Below, piece by piece: positions 13,674-26,499 of a stretch of 64,000 nt of DNA. Position 1 is the stretch's first letter. Each line of letters opens with the position of its first letter. Source of the DNA: Anarhynchus alexandrinus (lineage: Eukaryota > Chordata > Aves > Charadriiformes > Charadriidae). A program made the position numbers and the translations under genes. The DNA lies in the NCBI GenBank assembly GCA_008711295.1, contig VUYV01000042.1:1443834-1507833 (forward strand), in the 5' to 3' direction. Below the pieces are notes generated by a model. It made no database searches. It was not told the DNA's origin and saw nothing but the letters and a program-made list of their open reading frames with translations.

Positions 13674-16600
13674 TTTTAAAAGCCTGAATGGCAGCAGGAA
13701 AAGGTTGAGAAAGTGTTTCAGATTTTAGCTTCAACTATATACTTTCCTTGAACAGTTGTGTATAGTGAGGAGGCACAAGGCTTCGTCCAGGACAAAGATA
13801 GCTATCCTCACCTACTATCAACGGTTTTGTAAGAAATTCTACAGAAAAGGTGGGAAAACAGGAGTCAAGCACAGAAGAAAAGGGTAATAGTGGGTGCAGT
13901 CCAGCAGTAAAATAGCAAAGGAAGAAGAGGTGAAGGAGGGAAAAAAGGGAGTGAGGCTGCTTTCCTGCCTGAAGGAGGAAGTGAGTTTTGTAGGACAGAC
14001 ATGCATCTTTCTAACACACCTTGATACCTACAAATTGTTTTCCAAATTACTGACTTGTATTCACTGCTTTTCTTTCTTTTCATCCTATTCTTTATGGTCA
14101 GGGCTTCTAAAAAACAGCCACTAAGGTTTATTACTCTGAATATGAGCCTGAATTAGACACCGTTAAGCCTGAATGCTTGAAAATCACTGGAGTCATATTT
14201 ATACTGTGCTTTCTTCTCAGTAATAGTTTTTAACACTTGTGGTGCAGAGTGTATCACAGTTTTAGCTCCATTACTGTAAATATATAATTTATCAAGTTCT
14301 CTGTATAGGCAGTCTTGTACAATATATGCATATACATGAAGCACACATTAGAAACACAGAGGAAAAAGGAGACGATACAGGCCATGATCTATTACTGCAT
14401 CCTGTGCATGCTCTTACAGCTGCTCTGCAGATTCTAACTTCAAAGCCACATTCAGTCTTTTCTCTTTTCCTCCTCTGAACCACAGTACAGCCAGTGCACA
14501 AGTCCCTTGTGTATTCAAGTCCTAGGGCTCAGAGAGCAGAGGAGAGAGATCAAGACTCAGAAAAGCAGATCAAGACTCAGAAACGCACAAGACAGAATAC
14601 ACTGCTGCCCCCTCTCATCATTTCTCTCTGCAGAGTAGTCTGTGGGTTGCATTTATTTGTTGAATTTCTTCTAGGATCGTTACATACAGTCACAATACGG
14701 CCTGGCAGAATCCATCTAGGACTGTGGACCTCTTCAATATTGTCCTACAAATAAGAGTAAGGACTGACCATCCAGCACTGTATGTCCAAGACCAAACTCC
14801 TTTGAAGGTACATGTGGTGAAAAAGGATGAGCCTCTGCGAGTCTTGGAATCCGGTTTGTGTTGCAGACTCCACCTTGTGCTGTGTGCTGACAATACCGCT
14901 AAGCTTTGCCGGAGGTCAATCATAACACAGTCCCTGACTGGACACTTCGTGCCAATACCTAAGAAAGATTATGGATGAATCACTGAAGAATAGCAACCTG
15001 AAGGTGGATGCCCTGCAGTAAGCCCTATCCCAGCTTTCTGCCTTTGCCATTAAGTTAAAATCAGTTTCCTTTTTTTCTTTCAGATTCCCTTGCAGCAGAG
15101 CAGGCAGAGGATATGCCAGAGCCTGGTAAGGAAGCCATTGGCTCAAGACATGGCACCAAATATCCCAGTGCCCCAAAGGGCTGAATAAAGCCTAAACCTC
15201 AGCTTTTCCTCTTCATGGACAAGTGCCTAGTCCCAGTTCTAATGACTCTAACAAGTACTATTCATAGGAAACTGAATGGGTTTAGCAGGAGAGAATAAAA
15301 AACAGCAGCAAATAGAGGAGATGGAGCGATTTGAGAGTATCTTAAAATTTAGGAGACTGCAATTCAAGCCCTCATACCAAATCAAGCATAGCATGGACAC
15401 GGTCCCAAAGCCACCTATATTCCAAGAAATTGCTGCTCTGCAATTCAGCCTCAGGAAAATTGCTTCCTACACAGCTTGATTACCAATCCAGAGCTAAAAC
15501 CCAGCAACCAGAGCATCCTAATCCAGCCGGCCATTTTCTCCAGAGAGCAAGGGCTAGGTGGGACTGTCAGCATCCTTTTTTCAGCTCCTCATGAGACAGT
15601 TCAAATAAATAAATAAACATTTGTGGGAGGTTCAAGGCTTTGGATCAGTTAGACAACAAATCCCACAAGGAGAATACTAGCACTTTCAATGACCGTCAGG
15701 TTCCTCAGTCATCTCAAAATGTGATTAAACAGTCCTTACGAAAATAAAGGTGTGCTAGCATGCTTCTAAACATGGGTTGTGTCCCAGGTTCTGACAGACT
15801 GTACCCCAGAGGCCAGGACCTTCAGTGTGCAGCACTTTCTGAAATGACTTCATGGGCAACATATGAGTGCCTCCTTGGAAAGGAAAAAATGATTTCTCAC
15901 GAGAAACATATAAATGCAGGAAGAGTATCTCTGACATCAGTTCTGGGCCATTCAGAAGGAGAATGATAGTGTATAAAAAAGGGGGGATTTTACACTACAA
16001 TAAAAAATGCAGTACACAGATGAACGAGTGATATTGCTAAAAACAGTATGAAGCTCTGAAGCTCTTACAGGTAAATGTAACCAAAAACACCTGGGTGGGC
16101 TGAAGTTTCAAGTGGGAGCTGGGGAGAAGTGCTCCAGCAATCAGATAAATAGAAGTCTGAAAGGAAAGCTGTATACGGCTGAGTGACCTAGATTTTTAGT
16201 CAAGGTTGTCACTCAGGCAGGGTTAAAGACTGAGTACATGTAAAGACTGTAAACTGCTTCCAGAAATGCCTGAGAGTCCATGGCATATCTTAACAGCTCA
16301 TCTGATTTAAGGACTAGAGAAATACCCTTCTGCCCTAAACCACTGCAAACAACGCAATTCAACGAAATAATAATGTTGTACAGGTCATCTGCAAATATTA
16401 TGTATTCAAACTGCTATGATGGTCAATGAATTACATCTGTAAGTGACAGCATATATATATGCAATAACAGCGAGCTAAAGGAGACCCTGAGAATACTCTG
16501 AATATATAGAAGAATGATAAACGACTGCTTTAGGGACTGTTGCTTGCCGTCCAATGAAAACATTGGACTGGTGAATACTTGTTACAAAAGCTGTAGACTT

Positions 16601-17520
16601 CACCACATTGAACACAAGAATTCACAGCCACAGAGGAAGCATTAAAATCAACAACACAGAGAAATGCCTTCAAAGTGTGAGAAAGTCTCTTGGATTCTTA
16701 CAGAGTGCCTAATGACTTCATGTGAAGCACAGTAAGGCACAGGAATTTCTTTCTACCCACCTCATTGAAGAAGAAACTCTTTTGTATGACTGGGTTCAAC
16801 ACTCACAGGCACAAATACTTCTTTTCAGAAATACTTCATGTCTGTAAATATGTAGACATGGCAACTTTACAAAATATATAGGTGTGTATGTCTATGCACA
16901 GGAACACAAGCTGGAAGAACAGAGCCTGTTTCCTTCCAACATGGTGAAAATAAGAGCCTGACTGGATGCGTATTCATTTCTAAGTAGCGCAAAATCTTCT
17001 GTGCAGTGTTAGTTAAATGGCTCTTATTGTGTCACCATGACCAAACTATAAAGCTCTGAAAGCATAGATAGCTTTGATAACTTGTGTTAATTGAAGATGT
17101 TCACAATGCTTCTCCAAGCACTCAAAAATGCAGCAATAGGTGTCAGAGAAAGTCCATTAAATAACACAAGAACCTGTAAGTACTCAGAGTTTATAATCTA
17201 CCTTGTCAAAGAAGAAAAGGTGCCACATCTAATACAGTGTGACAGAGAAAGAGCTTTGCAACAATTTTAAGTTTTTAGGAAAAGCTTTGTACATTGTAAA
17301 ATCAGATGGATTGTTATGATCATCTAATTTGACTTCTTGGATACCAAATACCATCAAATCTGATCCAGTCATCAAGCCCACAACTTCTCGGTGAGCAGAA
17401 GTGAGAGACTTCACTTCTGAGAGACTTCAGGCTAGGTTTAAAAACATCAGGAACAAAATTCCTGATAATTAATGTTATTTATACTTTTTTTTCCTGTCTC
17501 TGATTAACTATGGCATCATA
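13674..17520. other. Non-coding stretch
   Basis: Apart from the 20-bp duplication at 14.55 kb and a short TA run near 16.45 kb, nothing is recognised. The overlapping short frames at 14.2-15.2 kb lie on both strands and share no motif with known families. Confidence 0.5.
14547..14586. repeat. 20-bp tandem duplication
   Basis: Two adjacent units starting AGATCAAGACTCAGAAA differ at one of 20 positions. The near identity suggests a recent local duplication. No wider repeat is visible around it. Confidence 0.85.
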
Positions 17521-17527
17521 CTATGCT

Positions 17528-18670
17528 TTTTTTTTTAATAGATCAAAAGAACTTTTGCTTCTGAATTCTCTTCCTTGCTTAAGTACTTCTTGACCTTGGC
17601 CAAGATAAAATAAGATTTCTCTAACCTCTTCTTGAGAGCAGGCTTTCTAGGACTGATACTGTTCTTACAGCTTTTTCCTAATGCTGTCCAAGACCTCAAC
17701 TTTCCTTTGAAGTGTGTCAATGTTTTGTGGGTTTTGTTAATGTCAGAGAAGTAGGAATAACACCTTCTTATGTCTCTACTTGATGTTTCCCTTTCTAATC
17801 AAAAGACCATAAGCATTTTTAACAGCTGCAGCATCCTGAAAATTCATTATGAGAAAATGAAGCACCATTTTTACAGAACGGTGTTCAGGAATACGCAAGG
17901 CCCAGAGTTGGAGGAACTGGCAATGTGTTGCTCTTTCTGATACAGTGTGCTAATCTCTTCCTTTTCCCCCTTTCTTAGCCTCTCTTTTCAAACCCTATAA
18001 TCTCTCTGAAACATTTGGAAAAGTGTCCAAAGTGCATGCAATTTGGAAAATGGCAGCAGCTGTTCTAATGTAAGGCTGTAACTCAGTGTCATGATCAAGA
18101 TGGGCTTGTTTTTCTCCCTGGTGTTCATATACTTTCTGCCTCTGGACTACTCTGAACATTCCCTTTTCCACACTTACATGCAACTGCATCATATTTAATG
18201 CTTCGACTAGTAATTTTCTTTCCCTTCTACTGATATGTAATTTCATCCAAAGGAATAGTCTTTTTCTGAAACACCTCTCACATCGAGATCTTTTTTAATG
18301 ATCCCCAGCAACTTCCTGAGAAATACATTCTCTCTTCTTTACTTTTCTGTTCTTGTTCTTTTCTGCAATTGCTAGTATCTCTTTTTAACTTGTTTCTTTT
18401 CCTCAGTGTTACTCTCTCTTTACTTCAGCTATTCTTTGCTTTTACTTTAAACACTTAAGTTTTCAAATTAACTTTGATCTCTGTGTGTGGGTTGTCCTGG
18501 ATAGTACTGCTTTTTATCTCTGTTGTATGTCTGCACCTTTTCTCCATTAATCTTCCAAACCTATAAATTATTGCGGAACATATTTCTATTTTCCCCTCAC
18601 TGCTTCCAGCCACAGAGAACTCACACTGACTTTAGACTTACTACTTTAAATTGTCCAAGACTTTTATCAT
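17528..18670 (-). pseudogene. Possible decayed coding remnant (uncertain)
   Basis: The minus strand is A-rich. Between many stops it encodes several charged, protein-like segments, for example KERVTLRKRNKLKRDTSNCR and the open stretch at 17995-18246 containing RRERKLLVEALNMMQLH. The minus-strand 3' side ends in a run of 10 A (plus-strand T run, 17528-17537), preceded by ATTAAA-like sequence, which is the layout of a processed pseudogene. Frames shift and stop repeatedly, so no product can be made. Birds carry few processed pseudogenes, and A-rich non-coding DNA can imitate this pattern, so the call is weak. I do not recognise a parent gene. Confidence 0.2.
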
Positions 18671-18699
18671 TCTCAGCTTTTTGAGAAAGGCTGTTAATA

Positions 18700-21600
18700 T
18701 TTTAGAGCTCTATTTTGACCTCAGAGAAACACCTGTAACTCCGACTGTCTTCAGTAGGAATCTGTAGGCACCTTTCAGGGATGAGTTTGGCCTTCAGTCC
18801 ACAAACTAAGTTGAAATATGTTCCAGGCAGTGAGTATGTTCTCTCCACTGTCATATCCATATACAAACTCAATTATCATGTGTCTCATTTTGGGACATGG
18901 GGAGCCACATCTTCTTGCAAGTTGGGCCTGTGGAACAGCAGAAGATCCATTCCATTAAAAGACAAAAATTTGGGCAAAATCTTATTTGGAATGTCTAGAA
19001 ATACAAATGAAATATAAATAACAAACACATCAAACCATACAGCATTATTCTTTTACCACTTGGCATTTTAAGGGTGTGGATGAATTTTTGGACTAGTAAG
19101 AAGATAAAAAAGTTGAATTCTTCAGCCTGGGCTCCATTGGGAGGCAGAGTAACTGTTCACAGCCTTGATCATTTTTGATACGTGAAAACATCCTTCTCAT
19201 CCACAAAGCCCTCCAGTGATTTAAGGTGAGAAATATCTTTTGGGTGTGCATACAGCACTCTGTGTTACAGTATCTAAGGGCAGGTCTCCCTACGATGCTA
19301 GCAGGTATTGAACATTGACCCACGCATAATTTCAATCCCTACCAGATAAATCTTTATGTATGTTTGATTTGCTTGTTCTCAGCTGTGTGTTACGTTCTTC
19401 AAAAAAAAAGAGGAGGTCACATGGCACTTCTTAGAAAAAGGAGAGGCAGCTTTTTTTCTGAGGAGCAGTGCATGTGATCAGAGGGAGAACAGATGGAGCA
19501 GTCAGTCCTCAACTCTTGGAGGAGGTGGTAAGAGTCCTTACCAGGACCAGAAGGGACAGTGCAGAGTTTGCTGCAACACAGAAAGTTTCTGAGTTGGCTG
19601 AATGTAAGCCTGAATGCAAAGACTTGCAGCAGACAGAAGAAATTGTTTATAAGACATTTTTATTGCTAGTCACTTTGAGATTATGTTACTTAAAAAGCAG
19701 TCTAAGCTTGTATTTCTAATACCACCAAGCTTTGGTGGCTTAAAGGCTTTTGATTGGGAGCTCACTAAAGGAAAACATCTAAGTGGATCCCCTTCAAAGT
19801 TCTGGCCGGTTCAAGGTCCCTGCTGGAAAATCTATCCCTTCACCACTCTGCATGTTTTGTTAGTGTGCGACAGCATGTGAAGGAGGAGATCCATGCCCAA
19901 CAAGCCGAGTTAGAGAGAACTTAGGGTCTTGATTCCCTATGCATGAAAGCATTAAGGCACAATTAATGTAGCACACAGGTTTACAGCTCAGTGACTGCAC
20001 AGGCATAGGCATGGGCACATGCCTCACGTTCAACTTGCCTCACTGACCTGAGGTCTCAGCATCTCCTGATCTCCATAAGAAGTGTTTCTGCTATGTGACA
20101 GCTTTCAATGCTTGAGAGTCAGGACTCTCTCTATTAACTTCTCTAGTGACTCCTCCAGGGAAAGAAGAAATTCACCAAAAGCATTCAATTTGGGGTCTGT
20201 ACTATTCAAGAGCTTCCAGACAGCAACAGGACTATTTTTCACAATTATCCAGTTTCAGACATGTCCTTAATATTAAGTTATGTTTTCCTTGAAGATAAAA
20301 ATATTGTTTTATGTTAATTGTAACCATAAAACAAAGGGAAGGCACTATAATGCAAGAATGGATTCACATGCAAACATACTTTGAAAATAAAAGTGCTAAA
20401 TTACGCTTTATTGCATTAGCTAACTATGTACAATGCAGTTTTTATAACAATGATATATTGAATTAATACAAATTTTCACAGGCTTGAATGAATTCTGTGC
20501 TGAATCAGGAAGGCACTTTTTACTATTTTCTAAAAGTAACTGAGCTGCTGGTCTCTTCATCAAGAAGGCGATTAATACTCCCATGATTGTTTCACACAAT
20601 TAAGGGATATGCTATACATAAACATTCTTTTCATTGATCTAAGGATAATTTTACCCCATGTTATCTTTATTTTCTGAGACAGCTTGAATACAGATTGCTT
20701 GAGAACAATCACATTTAAAGAAAAACCTCTAAGTAAGTTTGTACTAGCAATCATCACTTAATCACTCCAAATACATTTACTTTTGGGGGGTGATACAAAT
20801 ACTGTTTATCAAATGCCACAGTTCAAGATTATTTCTCTTCTACGGTGGACTTCAGAGCTCAGGATATCCATTTCGCTCAATGACAGAGTGAACATTCTTA
20901 GAACAGGCTCAATCTTGATGATGTCAGATAAAAGTTAGTTCAATTCAATTATGATTTGGGATTCAGGAGAGACTGAAATGAATGCTAGCCATGAGTAAAT
21001 CCTTTAAATTGTCAGATTATGCTTGTTTTGTTGACATCTTTAATAAATCAGATAGGATATTTACATTTTTCTATTCAGAATGGAAACTATTGAATATTTA
21101 AGAGATCTGTGTTTGCACCTTACTAAAATTCAATATTAGATAAATAAAGCATAATCATCCATTCCCTGTGCCAAAATTGACTTTATGGTTACCACATGAA
21201 GAGATATTGTACAGGGAAAATATTAGTGTCTTGGCTATACTCCTGGTTCTATAGTAACATTTCCTAAAAGTAAAATTGATAACATTTAATTTTAAGAACA
21301 AAAAACAGATTAATCGTAGTTTGAATAGGACATGAGCTTCTTTGAAATTCTTACCACAGTTTCTCAGCCCTTGTAAATCAGCCCTTGATTTTTGAAATGT
21401 TTATTACTCGCTCCAACCTAGCCACAGGCCCAAAAGAGTTGTTTTTAATAATAACAATAATAATTTCAACAGTGCCCCTGTTTTCCTCAATGCCTTGTTT
21501 ACTTTTGAACTCAAAACAGAAACACAATTAATTTAAAATAATGATTAATATTTTTTTTTGGCCTCCGTGGGATAACATTTCTACTAATATAGGAGGAAAT

Positions 21601-22035
21601 AAACCTCAAAAAATACCATTTTGGTATTCAGTTCATCAAAAACTATTTTAGTCACTAGCTCACTTGGTTTTGTTCATACAGACTTTGAATTCAATTTAAG
21701 GGAAAAAACATTTTTCTATGGTCAGTTGGTAGTGACCAGCTTATATCCACAATGTCTAGACCATCGTATTGTCTCATGTATACCCACGATGTGCATCAGG
21801 TGGCACAGGATTTGTTATCCCATAACCGTTAGCACCTCATGACTAGAAGGCCCTCTGATACAGACCATATGACCTCTCTCTACCCATCTATTTAACACCT
21901 GGCATCACCCTGGTCATATTTCCTATGTGAGAGGACCACCCTCTCATGCAGGTCTTTGGAGAATATTTACCATATATTACTGGACCATATTGCCTGCTGC
22001 CATTATATCTAATGGCACTGTATCTAATATAGTGA
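18700..22035. other. Non-coding stretch
   Basis: No gene recognised. A small perfect hairpin (7-bp arms CCACCAA/TTGGTGG, 3-base loop) sits near 19723-19739. A short AAT-rich run lies near 21447-21465. Confidence 0.5.
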
Positions 22036-22039
22036 TTAT

Positions 22040-22385
22040 ATCTAATAACTTTTGATGGATTTTTTTGTTAATGTATCCAGTTGCTTTTGAAAGCCATGAG
22101 CATTCACAAGATGCTGTAGCAAGGCATTTCACAAACTAATTAACAACTGTTTGAAGAATGCTTGCCTTTTATTTACTTTGGGCCTACCATTTTCCAACTT
22201 TGTTTCATTCCCCCAAGTCCTTGTATCAAAAGAGACTGTGATCAGTGACTATCTACCCTCCCAGTGCCACTTTTTATCATACAGGCTCCTAAATAGTCTT
22301 CCTCGCTTGTCTCTTTTCTATCTAAAAGGGTCTAGGTCTGCTTAGTTCATTCTCATACAGAAGCTGGTAGATTGGTCCAGATTGC
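22040..22385 (-). mobile_element. Ancient CR1 LINE fragment (3' region)
   Basis: Read on the plus strand, this follows the order of the reverse-complemented 3' part of old sauropsid CR1 elements. It has a GTAGCAAGGCATTTCACA-like phrase, then AACTGTTTGAAGAATGCTTG, then CCCCCAAGTCCTTGTATC, and finally CTCATACAGAAGCTG. Turtle- and crocodile-type CR1 copies have the same series (tail of the thumb and C-terminal region). Divergence is high and the frame is broken in many places. It is a dead copy, probably inserted before birds radiated. Assignment is from remembered family layout, not an alignment. Confidence 0.65.
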
Positions 22386-22389
22386 TAGA

Positions 22390-25300
22390 GGAATAAATTC
22401 TACTTCACCAGCAGGAAATGGAGGACATCTTTGCTGGGGATGTTTCCCAGCAGCTTGTGCCTTTGGTCATGGTCACAGCTCTAAGCAGTCCCCCTTTCCT
22501 TTTTCCCGAGGCCTGGAGGAGCAGTTCCCACATGAGAGACTATGCTGTGACACACAAGTGGGAGGGCAATGTCGGGTGCAGAATTGTCAGGAGAGCAGGA
22601 CAGTACCACTCAGGATCCAGTGGTTGCGGTAATGATGCATCCCACTCTCAGGCACCAGGGAGGTGACCTGGGACAGAAGGGCCATTGCTGAGCGTGGCAG
22701 TCCTAGCTCTATGCCCCTTGCACATGGGTGGTGAGGTGTGGTGGAATTGGGATGGGGTGGCTCTAGAGCTTGTCTCAGCCTCTTGGTGCTGTGCTCTGGC
22801 AGTGCTTATCTCCTGTGCATTAAAGCCTGTTCTCTTACATGATCTCTGTCCTTTAGGGAGGTGTCATAGACTCCCTTTAGTGGCCTAACAATATATTATT
22901 CCTGGAGGACTCTCTCAGGTAACAAGAGTGAGACATGGTGCACTGTCTTCAAGGCACACCCTGTGTAAGGAGTTACTCTCTGTTTCACAACCCCATTTTC
23001 CTGCCAGCAGATCTACTTGCATTGTTCAAGGAGAAACTGAGATCAAACTAGCAAGTCTGTGGTGTGGACATCCAGGACTAGAGCCCTGCAGAGAAACAGA
23101 AAGGAAAACAACATGACAGTGAGGATGAGCCAGCCTTGTTTCAAAATGCTACAGAAAGAGAAAATCAGACACACTGGCAGTTACATGACCTTTAAGCCAA
23201 GTATTTGCATGTGGCAGTAAGATCTACCTCCTAAGACCAAAAAGGCATTGATTTCTCCAGTGATCTCACAAGTTCTCTGGCTTCTCCTGGGGAAATGACC
23301 ACCCATCAGCGTAGTTCCATTTGCACCTTAATTTTGTCGACCTCCTATCCTGTTTTCACTCCTGTAAGAGGACATTTGATAATTTTTTCTACTGTGATTA
23401 TTCTCCATAAATGGGTAATGATTTATCTGTGTGTTTAGATAAGAAGAGTTTTCCCTACAGATCCCAAAAATTAAATGACAAAATGGCAGTGCGGGGAAGG
23501 AACCCCCCATTAGATGTGGCCAAACAGGAACGTTTTATCAGCTGCATCAGAACCAGTTACTGTCAAATACTTCTGATGAAGAGACCTATGCATGGAAAAC
23601 AGAAATCAAGAGGCTGAGTGGCCCCGACAGCCTTTTTGCACTGAGGTTGCTAGTTTAAAGCAAGTTCCAGTCAAGAATAATTGAACTCAGTTCAAATTAG
23701 ATTGTTGCTCCTTAGCTCCGTGAAATGAGGTAGATGATCACAGTCCGTTTCCCATTAGCCTAACTGTCTGCTTTACTAAAACCACCTGCACAATTGAAAC
23801 TAATTGGTGCCCTCAATAGCAGTATCAACAGAGAGGATACAATTAAATAGTAATGGATTATGAACCATACCCTCCCCCAAAAGACACAATAGCTTTAGAC
23901 ACCGGCAGTGAACAAGCTCTCCTGGCTGGCGCCTGGAGTGGGGCTGCATTTACACCAGTAGGCTGCCAGTCAAGATCCAGTCACAAGCAGAAATGCAAGC
24001 TTATGCACAAATGAACATTAATAAGGATATATTTATTCAGCTAGAATATGAGCAGGCCTAGAGCAGTAGAAAACCCATACTACTCTATTTGAATTGAAGG
24101 AATCAAAGTGATATGAGCCCTGGAGCTATCAAAAGGCCATCAGACACAAATCTCATGAGGGACTCCTAAATTCCCTTTCCTCCAGGGACTCATGCAAAAT
24201 CAATGCAGCAGTAAAAAGCAAATGGCACTGTCTCATAGAGCGGCATATTTACAGCAGGCTGAGAATACAGTGACACAGTGCTGCTGCTGGTGAGGACAAC
24301 CTCTGACCAAGAATTGGGCTGCTTTCATCAGTCAGTGGGAGCCTAACAGCAGAAGTCTGGTGCACTTCTAAGTCTGCACTTAGAAGTTCCTCTTCTAAGC
24401 TCTCACCACTGTCAGATTTATCCTAAAAACAAATTGCACCTTTGCCTAGAACACTGGTTCCAGCCTTCTCCAAGCCTGCTGTTCTCTCATTCTCCTCTTT
24501 TCACCGCTCGCTCAGACTTCTGCTGCTGCCTTCCCACATCTCAGCCCTCATAGGCGGCACATGCAGCTCTGCTGAACCATCCATTTGCTGCCTTCCTTGA
24601 AAAGGGGTGCTCTCTGATGTTTTCAGGATTCCTGTCACTGCGCTCTCACTCCCTTTTCCCTTGAGATTACCCTGCCATGTCCTAACCTAATCGTAGGAGC
24701 ACAGCTGGTGGCGTACATGTTATCAGTGCTCAGGGATGCACAAAAACCCTTTCAGGAGCCAAGACTAGTACTCTCCATTTGATTCGCTTCTTCAGACAAC
24801 TGTCTTGTATATAAAGACAACCCAGCACAAACAATGTGGTGTGTAGAGATTGGAGAGGCAGAGGAACTGGGGCCTGGGTGAAGTTTGTGATCTTCTCTCT
24901 TTACTTAAAACCACTCCACTCTGCCTAGTTGCATTTATCTTGCTCTCTGCTCCGCTGCTCCTCAAAGAGCAGTCTGTATGAATGGCATGAGCATGTCATT
25001 CAAGGGCTGGATCTTAAGGAATTGTTTTGTAGACCCATTAAAAATTGCTGTTATTGGCTTTTACAGATATATGAACACCTGTGCTTCTCTGTTACTCTTT
25101 TATATGGCAGTTTGTACTTTGAATTTCTACAGGGTGCTTTTCTCTAAGGACTATAAAATGATTAACAGGCACCAACAAAGAAAACTTCATACCGCAGCTA
25201 GGAGGAAGAGAAGTAAAACTTTTCTGCTTGGGTAGTTATTTTTCCATCACTCCAGGCCAGTTTGGAGTCCGGATCATCAACTCCAGAGCCAGGACTGAAT

Positions 25301-26400
25301 GCCAGGCATCCTTCCCTGCACTTTAACAAATATTAAACACTTGCTCTAGCCTTACTTGCTGCTTCAAAGACGTTGATGCTCTGACACAGCAGAGAATCAT
25401 TTACTGTATTGTTCTGCCTAGAAATATGACAGTTCAAAGCATACTACTTTGTGCTTCTTCAGATTTTCCTGTGTTCAATCAATAGGGAATTGCTACTCAC
25501 TGACAACCTCTGTTCAATAACATAAAATAACTGTAACACAGCTGGAGTGATATCTGTCGATGTATCGACACGCACAAGCCGTAAAGTAGTTCAAAATAAA
25601 TTGTAGAAAATGTAAAAAACCAGCTTCTGATTCCAGATAATGACTATGCAAGACAATGGGTGCTCTCAGAGCATTGGTTTAAGATGCATCAGACATGTGA
25701 TGCCCTCTGGGATGCACATGAAGGACAGGTTTCTCAGAAGTGGTTAGAGTGCACACCTGCTCCTGGTGTGACTCTTCCAGTCAAATTTTCAGATGACTCT
25801 TTTAGCAAACTGAGCTGCTTTGAAAGTCCAGCCCTGGATGCGGATGATAAATTGATTTTAAGCCCCCACTCTTTTTTCTAAAAAGGAAAGATTGAGAGAA
25901 GAAGCCAAAGGTCAACTGTAAATTGCTTTTCTTTAAAAAAAAAAATAAAATCTGTACTTCTGAAGAGGTGGTGTATTAAGCACCTGCAGACCTTCACTCG
26001 CATCCACTCCCTGATTATACCAGGATAGAGACATTGTTATACTAGTGAGTTTTCTAAAGCATAATTCTGCTTCCAGTCATCATGCATTTAAAAATTTTTA
26101 CTAGAAAAAAAAATCACCAAAACCAGTAAAAAACTTGAAAAAATGCCTAGTGTTGGACATGAAAAATCCCTTACATGAATTAAAAGTGAATGACTCTACA
26201 ACTGAATGCTCATCCACCTTTATTTCTTGAGACTTTAACATGATTTCCTTTTCCACTGATAGTTTCTTTCATCTACCCTGCAGTGAATGTAGATGGTATC
26301 CTCTGGGTGGATCGTTCAGGTGTTAGCAAAGATAAACAATGGCATCAGCAGTGCAGCTGTAAGTCAGCTGTGGCAATGCTCCTGCTATTTGAAACTTTGC
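22390..26400. other. Non-coding stretch, slightly GC-richer at 22.4-23.1 kb
   Basis: Several overlapping plus-strand frames at 22.37-23.12 kb are under 90 codons, have no domain signature and occupy more than one frame of the same DNA, as expected by chance in GC-richer sequence. Nothing else is recognised. Confidence 0.45.
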
Positions 26401-26418
26401 ATGAGGAACCACTGCTGA

Positions 26419-26424
26419 TTTATT
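26419..26424 (-). terminator. Candidate AATAAA polyadenylation signal
   Basis: AATAAA on the minus strand, 43 bases past the candidate stop codon at 26467. Such hexamers are common in AT-rich DNA, so this counts only if the exon is real. Confidence 0.2.
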
Positions 26425-26466
26425 TCTCAAGGTTCATCAAAGATAGAGTCTGCAAGCAATAACAAC

Positions 26467-26487
26467 TTACAGCTCTCCATTCATTTC
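26467..26487 (-). CDS. Weak candidate terminal exon (minus-strand gene)
   Basis: The minus strand carries a very good 3' splice site: a long pyrimidine run ending TGCTCTGCTGCAG just before 26487. It is followed in phase 0 by GAA ATG AAT GGA GAG CTG TAA, coding EMNGEL and a stop. An AATAAA lies about 45 bases further on (26419-26424). Phase 0 matches the end of the candidate exon at 36247-36416. The coding part is tiny, and the same bases also contain GTAAGTTG (from 26470), so a 17-base microexon is an alternative reading. Either could be chance. Confidence 0.25.
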   Translation of the reverse strand, partial: EMNGEL

Positions 26488-26499
26488 CTGCAGCAGAGC

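Noticed and set aside
19723..19739. Small perfect hairpin
   Set aside because: Seven-base arms are expected by chance in 64 kb, with no adjoining features.
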